This document shows, piece by piece, positions 24,597 through 33,120 of a stretch of DNA of 64,000 nucleotides. Numbering within the stretch: the stretch's first letter is position 1; every line of letters begins with the position of its first letter. The notes under the pieces were generated by a model that did not search any database, was not told where the DNA came from, and saw nothing but the letters and a program-made list of their open reading frames with translations. The stretch spans positions 310,001 to 374,000 of the forward strand of contig NZ_QOHJ01000005.1 in assembly GCF_003319185.1 (NCBI RefSeq). Direction: 5' to 3'. The position numbers and the translations under genes were made by a program. Origin of the DNA: Blastococcus sp. TF02A-30 (GTDB lineage Bacteria > Actinomycetota > Actinomycetes > Mycobacteriales > Geodermatophilaceae).

Positions 24597-27500
24597 GATG
24601 CGCCCGGTCCGGCGCTGCACGGCCCGCGCGACGTCGACGATGCCCAGGTGCACCCCGCGTCCGCGTCCGCGTCCCGGCCGCCCTCCACCGTCCGCTGCTG
24701 GACCCTCCACGGGCTCGAGGGCTCGGTGGACGTCGAGGTCACCGCCCGGGACGACGACCCGTTGGGCGACGTGCTGAGGGCGCTGGAGGCCGGGCTGGGT
24801 CTCGACGTCGCGGAGCTCTGGCACGGCGCCGTGCGGCTGCACGACCAGGTCCTCCTGAGCGATCCGCGGCTCCGGCACGGCGCGGTCCTCGGGCTCGCCC
24901 GACCGCCGGCGGTCGCGCCCACGGCCGCGAGCGCCATGGAGCTGCACGTCGCCGGCGGCCCCGACGCGGCGCGGTCGATGGCCCTGTCGCAGGGGTTGCA
25001 CGTCATCGGCCGCGGGAGCGAGGCGGACGTGCGCCTCGCCGACCCCGACGTCTCCCGGCGCCACGTCCTCCTCGACGTCGGCGACGGTGGCGTCACCGTC
25101 GCCGACCTGGGCTCGACGAACGGCAGCTCGCTCGGAGCGGAGCGCTTGGCGGAACGGGCCCGCCGCTGGTCCCCCGGTTCGGCACTGCGGCTGGGCGCCA
25201 GCACGCTGTCGTTGTCGGGCGCCGGGTCCCCCACCGTGACCCAGGTCCCGATGCCGGGTGGACGAACCAGGGTGCACCCGGTCCGCCGCCTGCACAGCCC
25301 CCGACCGGACGTCGAGATCGCGCTCCCGCGGCCACCGGACCCCCCGCCACCCCGCCGTCTGGCCTGGGCGGCGGTGCTGCTCCCCGCGGTCGCGGGTGCG
25401 AGCCTCGCCTGGCTGCTGAGCACTCCGACCTTCCTGTTCTTCGCGCTGCTCAGCCCGGTCGTGGGCGTCGGGACGTGGCTCGCCGACCGGTGGTCCGGCC
25501 GCCGCAGCGGCCGCCGGGAGCGGCAGCGGTACGAGCACGAGCTGCTGGAGGCGCGCCGACGGCTGGCCGAGGCCGTCGACGCCGACGTCCGTGCCGCGGA
25601 GTACGAGCACCCCGGGCCCGCCGCGGTCGCCGCCGCGGTCCGGCGGCGCGGTGCGCTGCTGTGGTCCAGGACGGGAGCGCCCGACGCCCCTCTCGTCGTC
25701 CGGATCGGGACGGGCCCCGGGACCACGCGGGTCACGCGGGTCGGGGACGGCTCACGGGCCATCGAGCGCGCCGACCACGTGCCCGTCACGGTGGACCTGC
25801 GCGCCGGCGGCGGGCTGGCGGTCGTGGGCCCGCGCGCACGGAGCACCGGAGTCCTGCGCGCGCTCCTGGTCCAGCTGGTGGCACTGCACCCCCCCGACGC
25901 GGTGGACCTGCTGCTCCTCACCTCGCCCCAGCGGTTGCCGGAGTGGACGTGGCTCCGGTGGCTGCCGCACCTGCCGGCTGGCTCGGTCCGGCTCGCACCA
26001 CCGGACTGCGGGGACGACGCCGACGCGGCGCTCCGCAGGCACCTGGCGGCGCTGTCGGCAGGGCGCGGCCCGAAGCTGCGACGGTCGGTCGTGGTGGTGG
26101 ACCGCCCCGTCGGCGGACGGACCGCGGCCGCGCTGCGCACGGCCCGCTCGGCCGGCGTGCTGGTGCTCACCGCCGGTGAGTCGGCCGAGGAGCTGTGGGC
26201 GGCCGTCGACGCCACGCTGGTGCTGGCCGGGGAGACGGGCAGCACCGCCACGCTCCACCAGGACGGGACGGTCGATCGCAGCAGCATCCTGGCCGACGGC
26301 ATCGCGGAGCCCGTCGCCGCCGAGCTCGCGCGGGAGCTCGCCGACCTCGCTCCCGGCGCGTCGGCGACGGGGGTGCCGGCCGAGGTCCGGCTGCTGGACC
26401 TGCCGGAGTGGGCGGTCACCGTGCAGGCGGACGGCGCCACCCGCGGGACGTGGTCGCGGTCCCGGGGCACCCTGTCGACGAGTCTGGGGCTCACCGCGGA
26501 GGGGCCGCTCCTCGTCGACCTGTGCCGGGACGGGCCGCACGCCCTCGTCGCGGGCACCACCGGCGCGGGCAAGTCGGAGCTGCTGCAGGCCCTGATCTGC
26601 GGCCTCGCCCTCAACCACCCACCGGACCGCTGCTCCTTCCTGCTGGTCGACTACAAGGGTGGCGCGGCGTTCGCCGAGGCGGCCCGCCTGCCGCACACCG
26701 TCGGTCTGCTCACCGATCTGGACGGCCAGGCGACCACGCGTGCGCTGCGGTCGCTGAGCGCGGAGCTCACCCGGCGCGAGGCGTTGCTCGCTTACCACGG
26801 GGTGCCGGACGTGGCTGCGCTGCCCGAGGAGGTCGAGCTCGCCCGGCTGGTCATCGTCGTCGACGAGTTCGCCACGCTGGCCGAGGAGCTGCCCGCGTTC
26901 GTCCCCGGGCTGGTGGGCATCGCCCAGCGTGGGCGATCGCTCGGGGTGCACCTCGTCCTGGCCACCCAGCGCCCGGCGGGCGTCGTGTCACCCGAGATCC
27001 GGGCCAACTGCGCCCTGCGCGTGTGCCTGCGCACGACCGACGAGGCGGACTCCCGCGACGTCCTGGGAGCCCCGGATGCCGCGTTCCTCCATCCCGGGCT
27101 GCCCGGTCGCGGTCTCCTCCGACGCGGGAGCGCCGAGCCGCAGCTGTTCCAGGGCGCCCGCACGTCGGGAGCCGAGGGCACCGCCACAGCCGACCCGGTC
27201 GTGCGCCGCTGGTCGTGGCCGGTGACCACCCCCACGCCGGGGACCGGCTCCGCAACGGCGGCTGCCACCGACCTCGCCCGCGTGGTCGACGCGTTGACCG
27301 TCCAGGCCCGCCGGAGCGGGATGGCCCAACCGCACCGCCCCTGGCGCCCTCCGCTGCCCGACCGGCTGGAGCCGGGCCGGTCCGCTGCTCGCCCCGCCGG
27401 GGCCACCCGGCTGCCCTTGGGCCTGCTCGACCTGCCCGACCGGCAGACCCAGGAGCTCCTGGATCTGGACCTCGCCGACGGCGGCGGGGTGCTCGCGGTG

Positions 27501-28862
27501 GGCGGACCCCGCAGCGGGCGGACGACGCTGCTGCGCGCGGTGCTGCGCGCCGCGACCGCCGCGCTGCCCCCCGACCGGCTGCACGTGCACGTCGTGACCG
27601 CCGGTGGCGATCTCGCCGCCGAGGCCGCGGGGTTGCCGCACACCGGCACCGCGATCGCCGGGGACGATGCCTTCCGCGCCACACGGCTGGTGGACCGGCT
27701 CGCCGAGGAGGTCGCCGCCCGCAGATCCGGTGAACGCCCGGGCCCCAGGCCGCTCCTCCTGCTGCTCGTCGACGGCACCGAGGAGGTCGGCGCGCTGCTC
27801 GACGAGGCCGACCCCACCCGAGGCTCGGCCGCCCTCCTCCGCCTGGTCCGCGAGGGTGGCGCCGCCTGCCTGACCAGCGTGCTGACCGCCGACCGGGCGG
27901 TCCCGGGCGGCCGGCTCGCCGCCGCGGCCCGGCTCCGCCTGGTGCTGCCGCTGCCGGACCGCGCGGACTACGCCGTCGCCGGGCTGCCGGCGCGCGTGGT
28001 GCCGAGCCACCGGCCACCGGGCCGTGCGCTCGTCGGCGAGGACGGTGCGGAGTGCCAGCTCTTCCTGCCCACAGCACCGGGACCACCGGGAGCCGGCACC
28101 ACCCCCGTCGCGGACCCGTCGCGGGTGCGGATCACCGTGCTGCCTCCGGACCCGGCGCTGCCCCTGCCCGCACGCTCGCCCGGGCAGCTGGGGCTGACGA
28201 TCGGCCCGGGCGGCGACGACGGCACGCCGCTCGGCCTGGACCTCACCCGCCGGCGCGGTGTGCTCGTCGTCGGCCCACCGGGCAGCGGGCGGACCTCCGC
28301 CCTCCGCGCCTTCGCCCGCGACCTGCAGGCCCGCGGCGCCGAGGTGGCCTGGCTGGGCCACGGAGCGCGGAGCCGGCAGGCGGACACCCCGGAGCCGGCG
28401 ACCTGGCTGGACGCCGAGGACCCGGGGGCGATCCCGGCCTGGCACGGGCGGCTGGGTGGACACCCGGGCGTCGTCGTCGCCGACGACGTGGGCGCGCCCG
28501 TGGAGTGGCCGGCGCTCTGCGGTCTCCCGGTCGCGGGAGCAGCCACGGACGTCCTGCTCGTGCTGTCGGGCTCAGCCGGCCAGCTGACCACGCACTTCCA
28601 GGGGGCGGTGGCGGCCCTGCGCCGTGCGCGCACCGCCCTGCTGCTGCGCCCGGGGCCCGCGGAGGCGGATCTGATCGGGGTCCGGCTCCCCCGGGCAGGC
28701 CTGCCGAACCGCCCCGGCTCGGGGTGGCTGGCAGTCGACGGCGCCCTGAGCCGCGTCCAGGTCGCCCGCCACCGGCTCGGCGACCAGGCGGGCGGGCCTC
28801 CCCGTCAGAGCAGCTCGAGCGCGGGGCCGAGCTCCTGCGTCGCGTACCAGGCCAACTCGTGA
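24588..28862 (+). CDS. FHA-FtsK/SpoIIIE type VII secretion ATPase (EssC/EccC-like)
   Basis: A 1,424-residue ATPase. Order: ubiquitin-like or FHA-like N-terminus, FHA domain at 135-185 (VIGRGSEADVRL, SRRHV, DLGSTNGS), two membrane helices (257-275 and 281-297), then three FtsK/SpoIIIE domains. Domain 1 has Walker A AGTTGAGKSE (about 654) and Walker B VIVVDEFATL (about 754). Domains 2 and 3 have GRT in place of GKT (about 970 and 1226), so probably only domain 1 hydrolyses ATP efficiently. Size and N-terminal FHA resemble Firmicute EssC more than mycobacterial EccC. The start is uncertain: TTG 24588 overlaps a DnaA-box-like site, and GTG 24648 is possible. It overlaps the convergent DUF6912 gene by 58 bases. 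Confidence 0.88.
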   Translation: MSTDAPGPALHGPRDVDDAQVHPASASASRPPSTVRCWTLHGLEGSVDVEVTARDDDPLGDVLRALEAGLGLDVAELWHGAVRLHDQVLLSDPRLRHGAVLGLARPPAVAPTAASAMELHVAGGPDAARSMALSQGLHVIGRGSEADVRLADPDVSRRHVLLDVGDGGVTVADLGSTNGSSLGAERLAERARRWSPGSALRLGASTLSLSGAGSPTVTQVPMPGGRTRVHPVRRLHSPRPDVEIALPRPPDPPPPRRLAWAAVLLPAVAGASLAWLLSTPTFLFFALLSPVVGVGTWLADRWSGRRSGRRERQRYEHELLEARRRLAEAVDADVRAAEYEHPGPAAVAAAVRRRGALLWSRTGAPDAPLVVRIGTGPGTTRVTRVGDGSRAIERADHVPVTVDLRAGGGLAVVGPRARSTGVLRALLVQLVALHPPDAVDLLLLTSPQRLPEWTWLRWLPHLPAGSVRLAPPDCGDDADAALRRHLAALSAGRGPKLRRSVVVVDRPVGGRTAAALRTARSAGVLVLTAGESAEELWAAVDATLVLAGETGSTATLHQDGTVDRSSILADGIAEPVAAELARELADLAPGASATGVPAEVRLLDLPEWAVTVQADGATRGTWSRSRGTLSTSLGLTAEGPLLVDLCRDGPHALVAGTTGAGKSELLQALICGLALNHPPDRCSFLLVDYKGGAAFAEAARLPHTVGLLTDLDGQATTRALRSLSAELTRREALLAYHGVPDVAALPEEVELARLVIVVDEFATLAEELPAFVPGLVGIAQRGRSLGVHLVLATQRPAGVVSPEIRANCALRVCLRTTDEADSRDVLGAPDAAFLHPGLPGRGLLRRGSAEPQLFQGARTSGAEGTATADPVVRRWSWPVTTPTPGTGSATAAATDLARVVDALTVQARRSGMAQPHRPWRPPLPDRLEPGRSAARPAGATRLPLGLLDLPDRQTQELLDLDLADGGGVLAVGGPRSGRTTLLRAVLRAATAALPPDRLHVHVVTAGGDLAAEAAGLPHTGTAIAGDDAFRATRLVDRLAEEVAARRSGERPGPRPLLLLLVDGTEEVGALLDEADPTRGSAALLRLVREGGAACLTSVLTADRAVPGGRLAAAARLRLVLPLPDRADYAVAGLPARVVPSHRPPGRALVGEDGAECQLFLPTAPGPPGAGTTPVADPSRVRITVLPPDPALPLPARSPGQLGLTIGPGGDDGTPLGLDLTRRRGVLVVGPPGSGRTSALRAFARDLQARGAEVAWLGHGARSRQADTPEPATWLDAEDPGAIPAWHGRLGGHPGVVVADDVGAPVEWPALCGLPVAGAATDVLLVLSGSAGQLTTHFQGAVAALRRARTALLLRPGPAEADLIGVRLPRAGLPNRPGSGWLAVDGALSRVQVARHRLGDQAGGPPRQSSSSAGPSSCVAYQANS

Positions 28863-29317
28863 CCCTCGGCCTGGTCGACGACGAACTGGGCGTCCTCGCT
28901 GCCGAGATCTGCCTCGAGCACCACGTTCACGGCGGCGCGCACGTCGTCCTCCGCCTCGGCGCCGTCGATGTGCGCGCTGGCCACGTCGCGCATCCGGACG
29001 TCCGCGCTGACCCGCACCGCCCCGCGCTCGACGTGGGGGTCGTCCATGGGCGCCACGGCGTCGTCGGGGACGTCGGCGGCGAGCACCACGCGCCGCCGGG
29101 CCGCGGTCGGATCCACGTCCAGGAGCCGCAGGCTGGCCCGGGCCGCGGTGAGCAGGGCGGCGTACTCGAGCTCCTCGAGATCGGCAGCGGGGTCGCTGCG
29201 CTCGTAGAACGCCCGCAGCTGCGGCGTGACCGCGAACGCCGTGTGCGGCCCCGTCAGCACCCCGTCGTCCACCAGGGTGCGGAGCACGGTGGTGGTGGCC
29301 GGCAGGTAGACGCGCAC
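28805..29317 (-). CDS. DUF6912 family protein
   Basis: A 170-residue protein starting MRVYLPATTTVLRTLVDDG, the conserved opening of actinobacterial DUF6912, with a DLEELEYAALLTAARASLRLL helix and an EGHELAWYATQELG end. It is predicted soluble and has no catalytic motif I can identify. Function unknown. The start has GAAGGGAG upstream and a -10-like TACCGT (29348-29353). Its 3' end overlaps the ATPase gene by 58 bases. The WS/DGAT gene follows on the same strand after an 85-base gap. Confidence 0.8.
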   Translation of the reverse strand: MRVYLPATTTVLRTLVDDGVLTGPHTAFAVTPQLRAFYERSDPAADLEELEYAALLTAARASLRLLDVDPTAARRRVVLAADVPDDAVAPMDDPHVERGAVRVSADVRMRDVASAHIDGAEAEDDVRAAVNVVLEADLGSEDAQFVVDQAEGHELAWYATQELGPALELL

Positions 29318-29402
29318 CCGGGCACTCCCTTCATCGGTGGAAGAGCGACGGTAGCCGCCCGAGCGGGGGCCACCCGCGCCAGGTGGGGATCAGGGGTGCG
29401 GG

Positions 29403-30785
29403 TCAGCGCGAGCTCTCGACGAGCTCGTTCACCTCCTGCTCGATGAGGTCGGCCAGCACGTCGACGTCACCCACGCTGTCCCGGTCGGCGTTGAACCCGA
29501 AGAAGACCGTCCCGTTGTAGCTGGTCATCCCGATCGACAGGCCCTGGCCACGGGCCAGCGGCACCACGGGGAAGACCTCCAGCATCCGGCCGCCGGCCGC
29601 GTAGAGCGGTACCTGCGGACCCGGCACGTTGGTGATGACGAGGTTGAACAACCGACGTGACAGCCCCCGGGCGGCGCGGGCGCCCAGCGCGTGCAGGGTG
29701 GAGGGGGCGAACCCGGTCAGCGCGATGAGGCTGTCGGCGGTGGCCGTCCGGTGGCCCTGCCGGGCGACCCCGCGCATGGCGTAGCTCAGCCGGGTCAACC
29801 GCACCCGCGGGTTCGGCTCGCCCACCGGGAGGTCCACCAGGTGCGACGTCACCCGGCCGGCCGTCTGGACCTCGTCGTCCTGCAGCGAGACCGGCACGAG
29901 CGCCCGGACCGACGTCCCGCCCACCACCGGCTCACCCCGGGACAGCAACCACTCGCGCAGCGCGCCGGTGACGACGGTCAGCAGCACGTCGTTCACCGTG
30001 CCGCCGTGCGCCTTGCGCACCAGCTTGACGTCGTCGAGCGAGGCGCGCGCGACCGCGACCCGGCGCTGCCGGCCGATCGGGGCGTTCAGCGGGCTGTGCG
30101 GGGCCGGCAGCACCGTGGACCGCACCGCGCGCAGCAGCCCACCCGCCACGCCCGCGACGCGCACGCCGGTGGAGCGGAGGTCGCTGACCGCACCCCGCGC
30201 GTTCTCCAGCAGCGACGACGGCCGGCGCACGTACTCGTCGATCGCCTGGAGCACCAGCTGCCCGCCACCGGGAGCCGGGGCCGGGCGCCACTCGATCGGT
30301 TCGGGCAGCGGTGCGTGCTCGTCGACGTCGAGCAGCACCTGGCCGATGTCGATGGCGCTGAGGCCGTCGACCAGGGCGGGGTGGGTCTTCGTCACGACCG
30401 CCACCCGGCCCCCCGAGAGCCCCTCGATCAGGTAGGCCTCCCACAGCGGGCGGTTGCGGTCCAGCGGCCGCGAGGCCAGCCGGGAGACCAGGTCCATCAG
30501 CTGGGCCTCGGTCCCCGGCCGCGGCAGGCCGTTGCGCCGGAGGTGGTACGCGAGGTCGAAGTCGCGGTCGTCGACCCAGACCGGATCGGCCAGGTGCCCG
30601 GGGACCTCGACCACCCGCTGCCGGTACCGGGGCACCAGGGACAGCCGCGCCTCGACCAGCGCGGCCAGCGCCTCGATGCCGCCGGGGGGCGTTTCCAGTA
30701 CCAGCATACCCCCGACGTGCATGGGGGTGTCGGGTTCCTCCAGGTACAGGAACGAGGCGTCCAGGGGGTTGAGCCGCTCGACCAT
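29403..30785 (-). CDS. WS/DGAT-family acyltransferase with altered active site
   Basis: A 460-residue protein of the wax ester synthase/diacylglycerol acyltransferase family: MVERLNPLDASFLYLE start, DRNRPLWEAYLIEGL, KTHPALVDGLSA (134-142), NDVLLTVVTGALREWL, and a C-terminal NVPGPQVPLYAAGGRM. The active motif HHxxxDG reads H135-P136-x-x-x-D140-G, so the second histidine, generally regarded as the catalytic base, is proline. Family members make triacylglycerol or wax ester; this one may be inactive or use a different acceptor. The start is ATG with GAGGAG upstream and TAGCGT on the minus strand (30810-30815). Confidence 0.87.
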   Translation of the reverse strand: MVERLNPLDASFLYLEEPDTPMHVGGMLVLETPPGGIEALAALVEARLSLVPRYRQRVVEVPGHLADPVWVDDRDFDLAYHLRRNGLPRPGTEAQLMDLVSRLASRPLDRNRPLWEAYLIEGLSGGRVAVVTKTHPALVDGLSAIDIGQVLLDVDEHAPLPEPIEWRPAPAPGGGQLVLQAIDEYVRRPSSLLENARGAVSDLRSTGVRVAGVAGGLLRAVRSTVLPAPHSPLNAPIGRQRRVAVARASLDDVKLVRKAHGGTVNDVLLTVVTGALREWLLSRGEPVVGGTSVRALVPVSLQDDEVQTAGRVTSHLVDLPVGEPNPRVRLTRLSYAMRGVARQGHRTATADSLIALTGFAPSTLHALGARAARGLSRRLFNLVITNVPGPQVPLYAAGGRMLEVFPVVPLARGQGLSIGMTSYNGTVFFGFNADRDSVGDVDVLADLIEQEVNELVESSR

Positions 30786-30809
30786 CGTTCTCCTCAGCGT
30801 CGGGGGCTC

Positions 30810-30815
30810 ACGCTA
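30810..30815 (-). promoter_or_regulatory. Probable -10 element of the WS/DGAT gene
   Basis: Reads TAGCGT on the minus strand, about 25 bases ahead of ATG 30785. It is the same hexamer used before several other genes here. The predicted leader contains the GAGGAG ribosome-binding site. Confidence 0.4.
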
Positions 30816-30848
30816 CGACGGGCACCGGGTCTTCGGACACTCCAGCGC

Positions 30849-32141
30849 TCAGCCCGCCCGGCGCTCCCGGGCCAGCCCGCGGCGGCGGGCCGGAGCGGGG
30901 ACGCCGGCCAGCGTGGCGGCGAGCTTCCGCAGCGCCGTGCGCAGCGTCGATCCCGGAGCCACCTCGGCGAGGGTCCGGCCCGACGCCAGAGCGGCGTCGG
31001 TGGCCCGCCGGTCTGCGGGCAGGAAGAAGGCGACCTGCCGGCCGGCGAAGCGCTCCAGGGCCGCGGCGATCTCCCGCTGCGCGTCGCCGGGAACCGGTCC
31101 CCGGCGCACCTGGTTCACCACGACGACCGGCTCCACCGCCGGCAGCGCCTCCCGCAGGTGGTCGAGGGCGCGCACGCTGCGCTGGAGCGAGACCGGGTCC
31201 GCGCCGCTGACGCACAGGACCGTGTCGGCGTCCTCGAGCACGGCCAGCGTCGCTCCGTTGCGCCGGGGAGCCGCGGTGTCGAAGGACAGCTCCTCGTCGT
31301 CCTCCAGGTTGAACCCGCAGTCGACGACGGTGAGCTCCGCTAGCCGGCGCGCCTCCTCGAGCACCGCGCTCACCGCGCGGGGTCGCAGCTCCGGCCACCG
31401 GTCGGCCCGGGCCAGCCCGGTGAGCACCCGCAGCTGCGGGCGGACCGCCCAGGCCAGCCGCACCAGCGCTGCCCCGTCCAGCGTCCCGGCGCTCGCCTGG
31501 CGAGCGGCCCCGGCCAGGCCCGGGGAGTCGTCCAGGAGCCCGAGCAGCTGGGCGATCACGCCGCCGTAGACGTCGGCGTCCACGAGGAGGCTGGAGACGC
31601 CGAGCCGCGAGGACTCGTCGGCCAGCCCGACCGCCACCGTCGTGCGGCCGGGTGCGCCGGTCGGCCCCCACACCGCGACGACCCGTCCTCGGCCGGCGGG
31701 CCGGTCGGTCTCCTCCACCGGGATGCCCAGCGCGGGCAGGGCCGCCCGCGGATCGGCCACGTCGCGGTTCTCGCGGGGCGTTCCGGCGACCGCCTCGCGC
31801 AGGGCGCGCGCGATGACGTCGGCCGCGGCATCGGCCGGCAGGACGTGCTGCACGCCCAGCTGCCGGAGCCGCGCGGCCGCGCGCTCGTCCCCCGGCTCCA
31901 CCAGCCCGACCACCGCGACGCCGGCGGCGGTGAGGCGGGAGACGGCGTCCCCGTCGAGGCGCCGGAGCTCGGCGGACAGCAGCGCCGCCTGCCCGGTGCC
32001 GGTCGCCGCCGCGGCGAGGAGCTCGGGCACGTCGACGCAGCGGCGGACGACGGTCACGCCGTGGTCGGCCCGGTCGAGCGCTCCGACCAGCTCCGACTCC
32101 CACGCCGCGCCGGTGACCGCGGTGAAGACCTGGACGCCCAT
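30849..32141 (-). CDS. CpaE/MinD-like ATPase with non-canonical P-loop
   Basis: A 430-residue protein. The N-terminal 120 residues look like a degenerate response-regulator receiver domain, as in CpaE. The C-terminal part is a ParA/MinD-type ATPase with LLVDADVYGG, TVVDCGFNL and VVVNQVRRG. The P-loop reads GPTGAPGRTT (159-168), so both lysines of KGGxGKT are absent (T and R). CpaE proteins place type IV pilus (Tad) assembly at the cell pole, but no Tad genes are present. ATG 32141 overlaps the SAF gene stop by one base (TGATG), indicating translational coupling. Confidence 0.85.
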   Translation of the reverse strand: MGVQVFTAVTGAAWESELVGALDRADHGVTVVRRCVDVPELLAAAATGTGQAALLSAELRRLDGDAVSRLTAAGVAVVGLVEPGDERAAARLRQLGVQHVLPADAAADVIARALREAVAGTPRENRDVADPRAALPALGIPVEETDRPAGRGRVVAVWGPTGAPGRTTVAVGLADESSRLGVSSLLVDADVYGGVIAQLLGLLDDSPGLAGAARQASAGTLDGAALVRLAWAVRPQLRVLTGLARADRWPELRPRAVSAVLEEARRLAELTVVDCGFNLEDDEELSFDTAAPRRNGATLAVLEDADTVLCVSGADPVSLQRSVRALDHLREALPAVEPVVVVNQVRRGPVPGDAQREIAAALERFAGRQVAFFLPADRRATDAALASGRTLAEVAPGSTLRTALRKLAATLAGVPAPARRRGLARERRAG

Positions 32142-32920
32142 CAGCCGGTCGGTCCCGCCGCCGCACCTGCGGTCTGCGCCGCACCCGCCGCGGCGGAGCC
32201 GGACCGGGCCGGCACGCGGCCCGCCGCGTCGGCGTCGCCGTCCACCGTGTTCCGGAGGACGACCACCAGCGGACGCCCTCCGATCGCCGCGAGCACGTCG
32301 TCCGCGTCGTCCTGCGCCACGGAGACGACCACCTGCACGGTGCTCGTCGGCGTCGAGAGCACGCCCTCCGCGCGACCCGACAGGGCCTGCACGGTGGCCT
32401 GCTCGACGACGAGCGTCACCTCACCGCCCGCCTCCGTGGTCGCTCCCAGCGCCGGATCGGCCACGGCGTAGACATCGACCAGCCCACCGCGCTCGAGGCC
32501 GGGCGGCACGTAGCCCGTCTGCACCGGCAGCGCCACCTGCACGAGGGCGTCCGGCTCCTCGAGGGCCGATCCGGGCAGCAGCTCCCCCGCCCGGACGGCG
32601 CGCGACAGCGTGCTGCCCTCGGGCCTGGTGCGAGTGGAGAGGTAGGCGCCCGCGGCGTCGTCGAGGCGGACGTCGACCGCGATCAGGTCGTCCGCCGTCA
32701 GCGCGGTCCCCGCGGCCAGGTCGCCGGCGGCGGCCCAGACGGGGACGGTGGCGTCGGCGGCACCCACCACCCGGGCCCCCAGCAGCACCGAGCCCAGGAC
32801 CAGCAGCACCCCGAGGACCAGCCGCAGGTCCAGCCAGCTCGGCGGGCGGAGGCGCCGCGGAGCCGGGCCGGGTGGCAGCGGGGTCGCAGCCTGCGGCGGC
32901 GCGGGACTCACGGCGGTCAC
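32141..32920 (-). CDS. SAF-domain membrane protein (CpaB/RcpC-like)
   Basis: A 259-residue protein with a proline-rich N-terminus, one membrane helix (about 35-55, LRLVLGVLLVLGSVLLGARV) and an extracytoplasmic SAF domain: VPVWAAAGDLAAGTALTADDLIAVDVRL, and VRAGELLPGSAL. This is the CpaB/RcpC-type domain of Tad pilus assembly. GTG 32920 is selected because GAGAGGTGA precedes it by 8 bases; earlier in-frame starts (32932, 33016) have weak sites and AT-rich third codon positions. It is coupled to the CpaE-like gene. No pilin, ATPase TadA or secretin gene lies nearby. Confidence 0.83.
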   Translation of the reverse strand: MTAVSPAPPQAATPLPPGPAPRRLRPPSWLDLRLVLGVLLVLGSVLLGARVVGAADATVPVWAAAGDLAAGTALTADDLIAVDVRLDDAAGAYLSTRTRPEGSTLSRAVRAGELLPGSALEEPDALVQVALPVQTGYVPPGLERGGLVDVYAVADPALGATTEAGGEVTLVVEQATVQALSGRAEGVLSTPTSTVQVVVSVAQDDADDVLAAIGGRPLVVVLRNTVDGDADAAGRVPARSGSAAAGAAQTAGAAAGPTG

Positions 32921-32983
32921 GGGCGGGCTCACCTCTCCAGCGCGTCGGCGCGCGACGCGGCGCGTCGCCTGCCGTTGACGCGA

Positions 32984-33017
32984 CATGACGGCATTCGGAT
33001 GCGAATGATGCGTCATG
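32984..33017. repeat. 34-base interrupted palindrome, candidate operator
   Basis: Outer arms CATGACG (32984-32990) and CGTCATG (33011-33017) enclose inner arms CATTCG (32992-32997) and CGAATG (33002-33007) around GATG. The stretch is AT-richer than its surroundings and sits between the divergent SAF and excisionase-type genes. Confidence 0.5.
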
Positions 33018-33040
33018 GACGCGGTGGCCCGCTCCGCTCA

Positions 33041-33060
33041 TCCACACGTTCGGGTGTGGA
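33041..33060. repeat. Inverted repeat upstream of the excisionase-type gene
   Basis: TCCACAC (33041-33047) and GTGTGGA (33054-33060) are perfect 7-bp arms around GTTCGG, about 60 bases before ATG 33121. Confidence 0.35.
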
Positions 33061-33120
33061 CAGCACCGCGAGGTCACCGGTGCGACTGACAGACTGGCGT
33101 CGACCGGATGGAGAGGACCC

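Noticed and set aside
32932-33016. N-terminal extension of the SAF protein to ATG 33016
   Set aside because: Its first codons end in T/A unusually often for this genome, it covers the palindrome, and GTG 32920 has a good ribosome-binding site.
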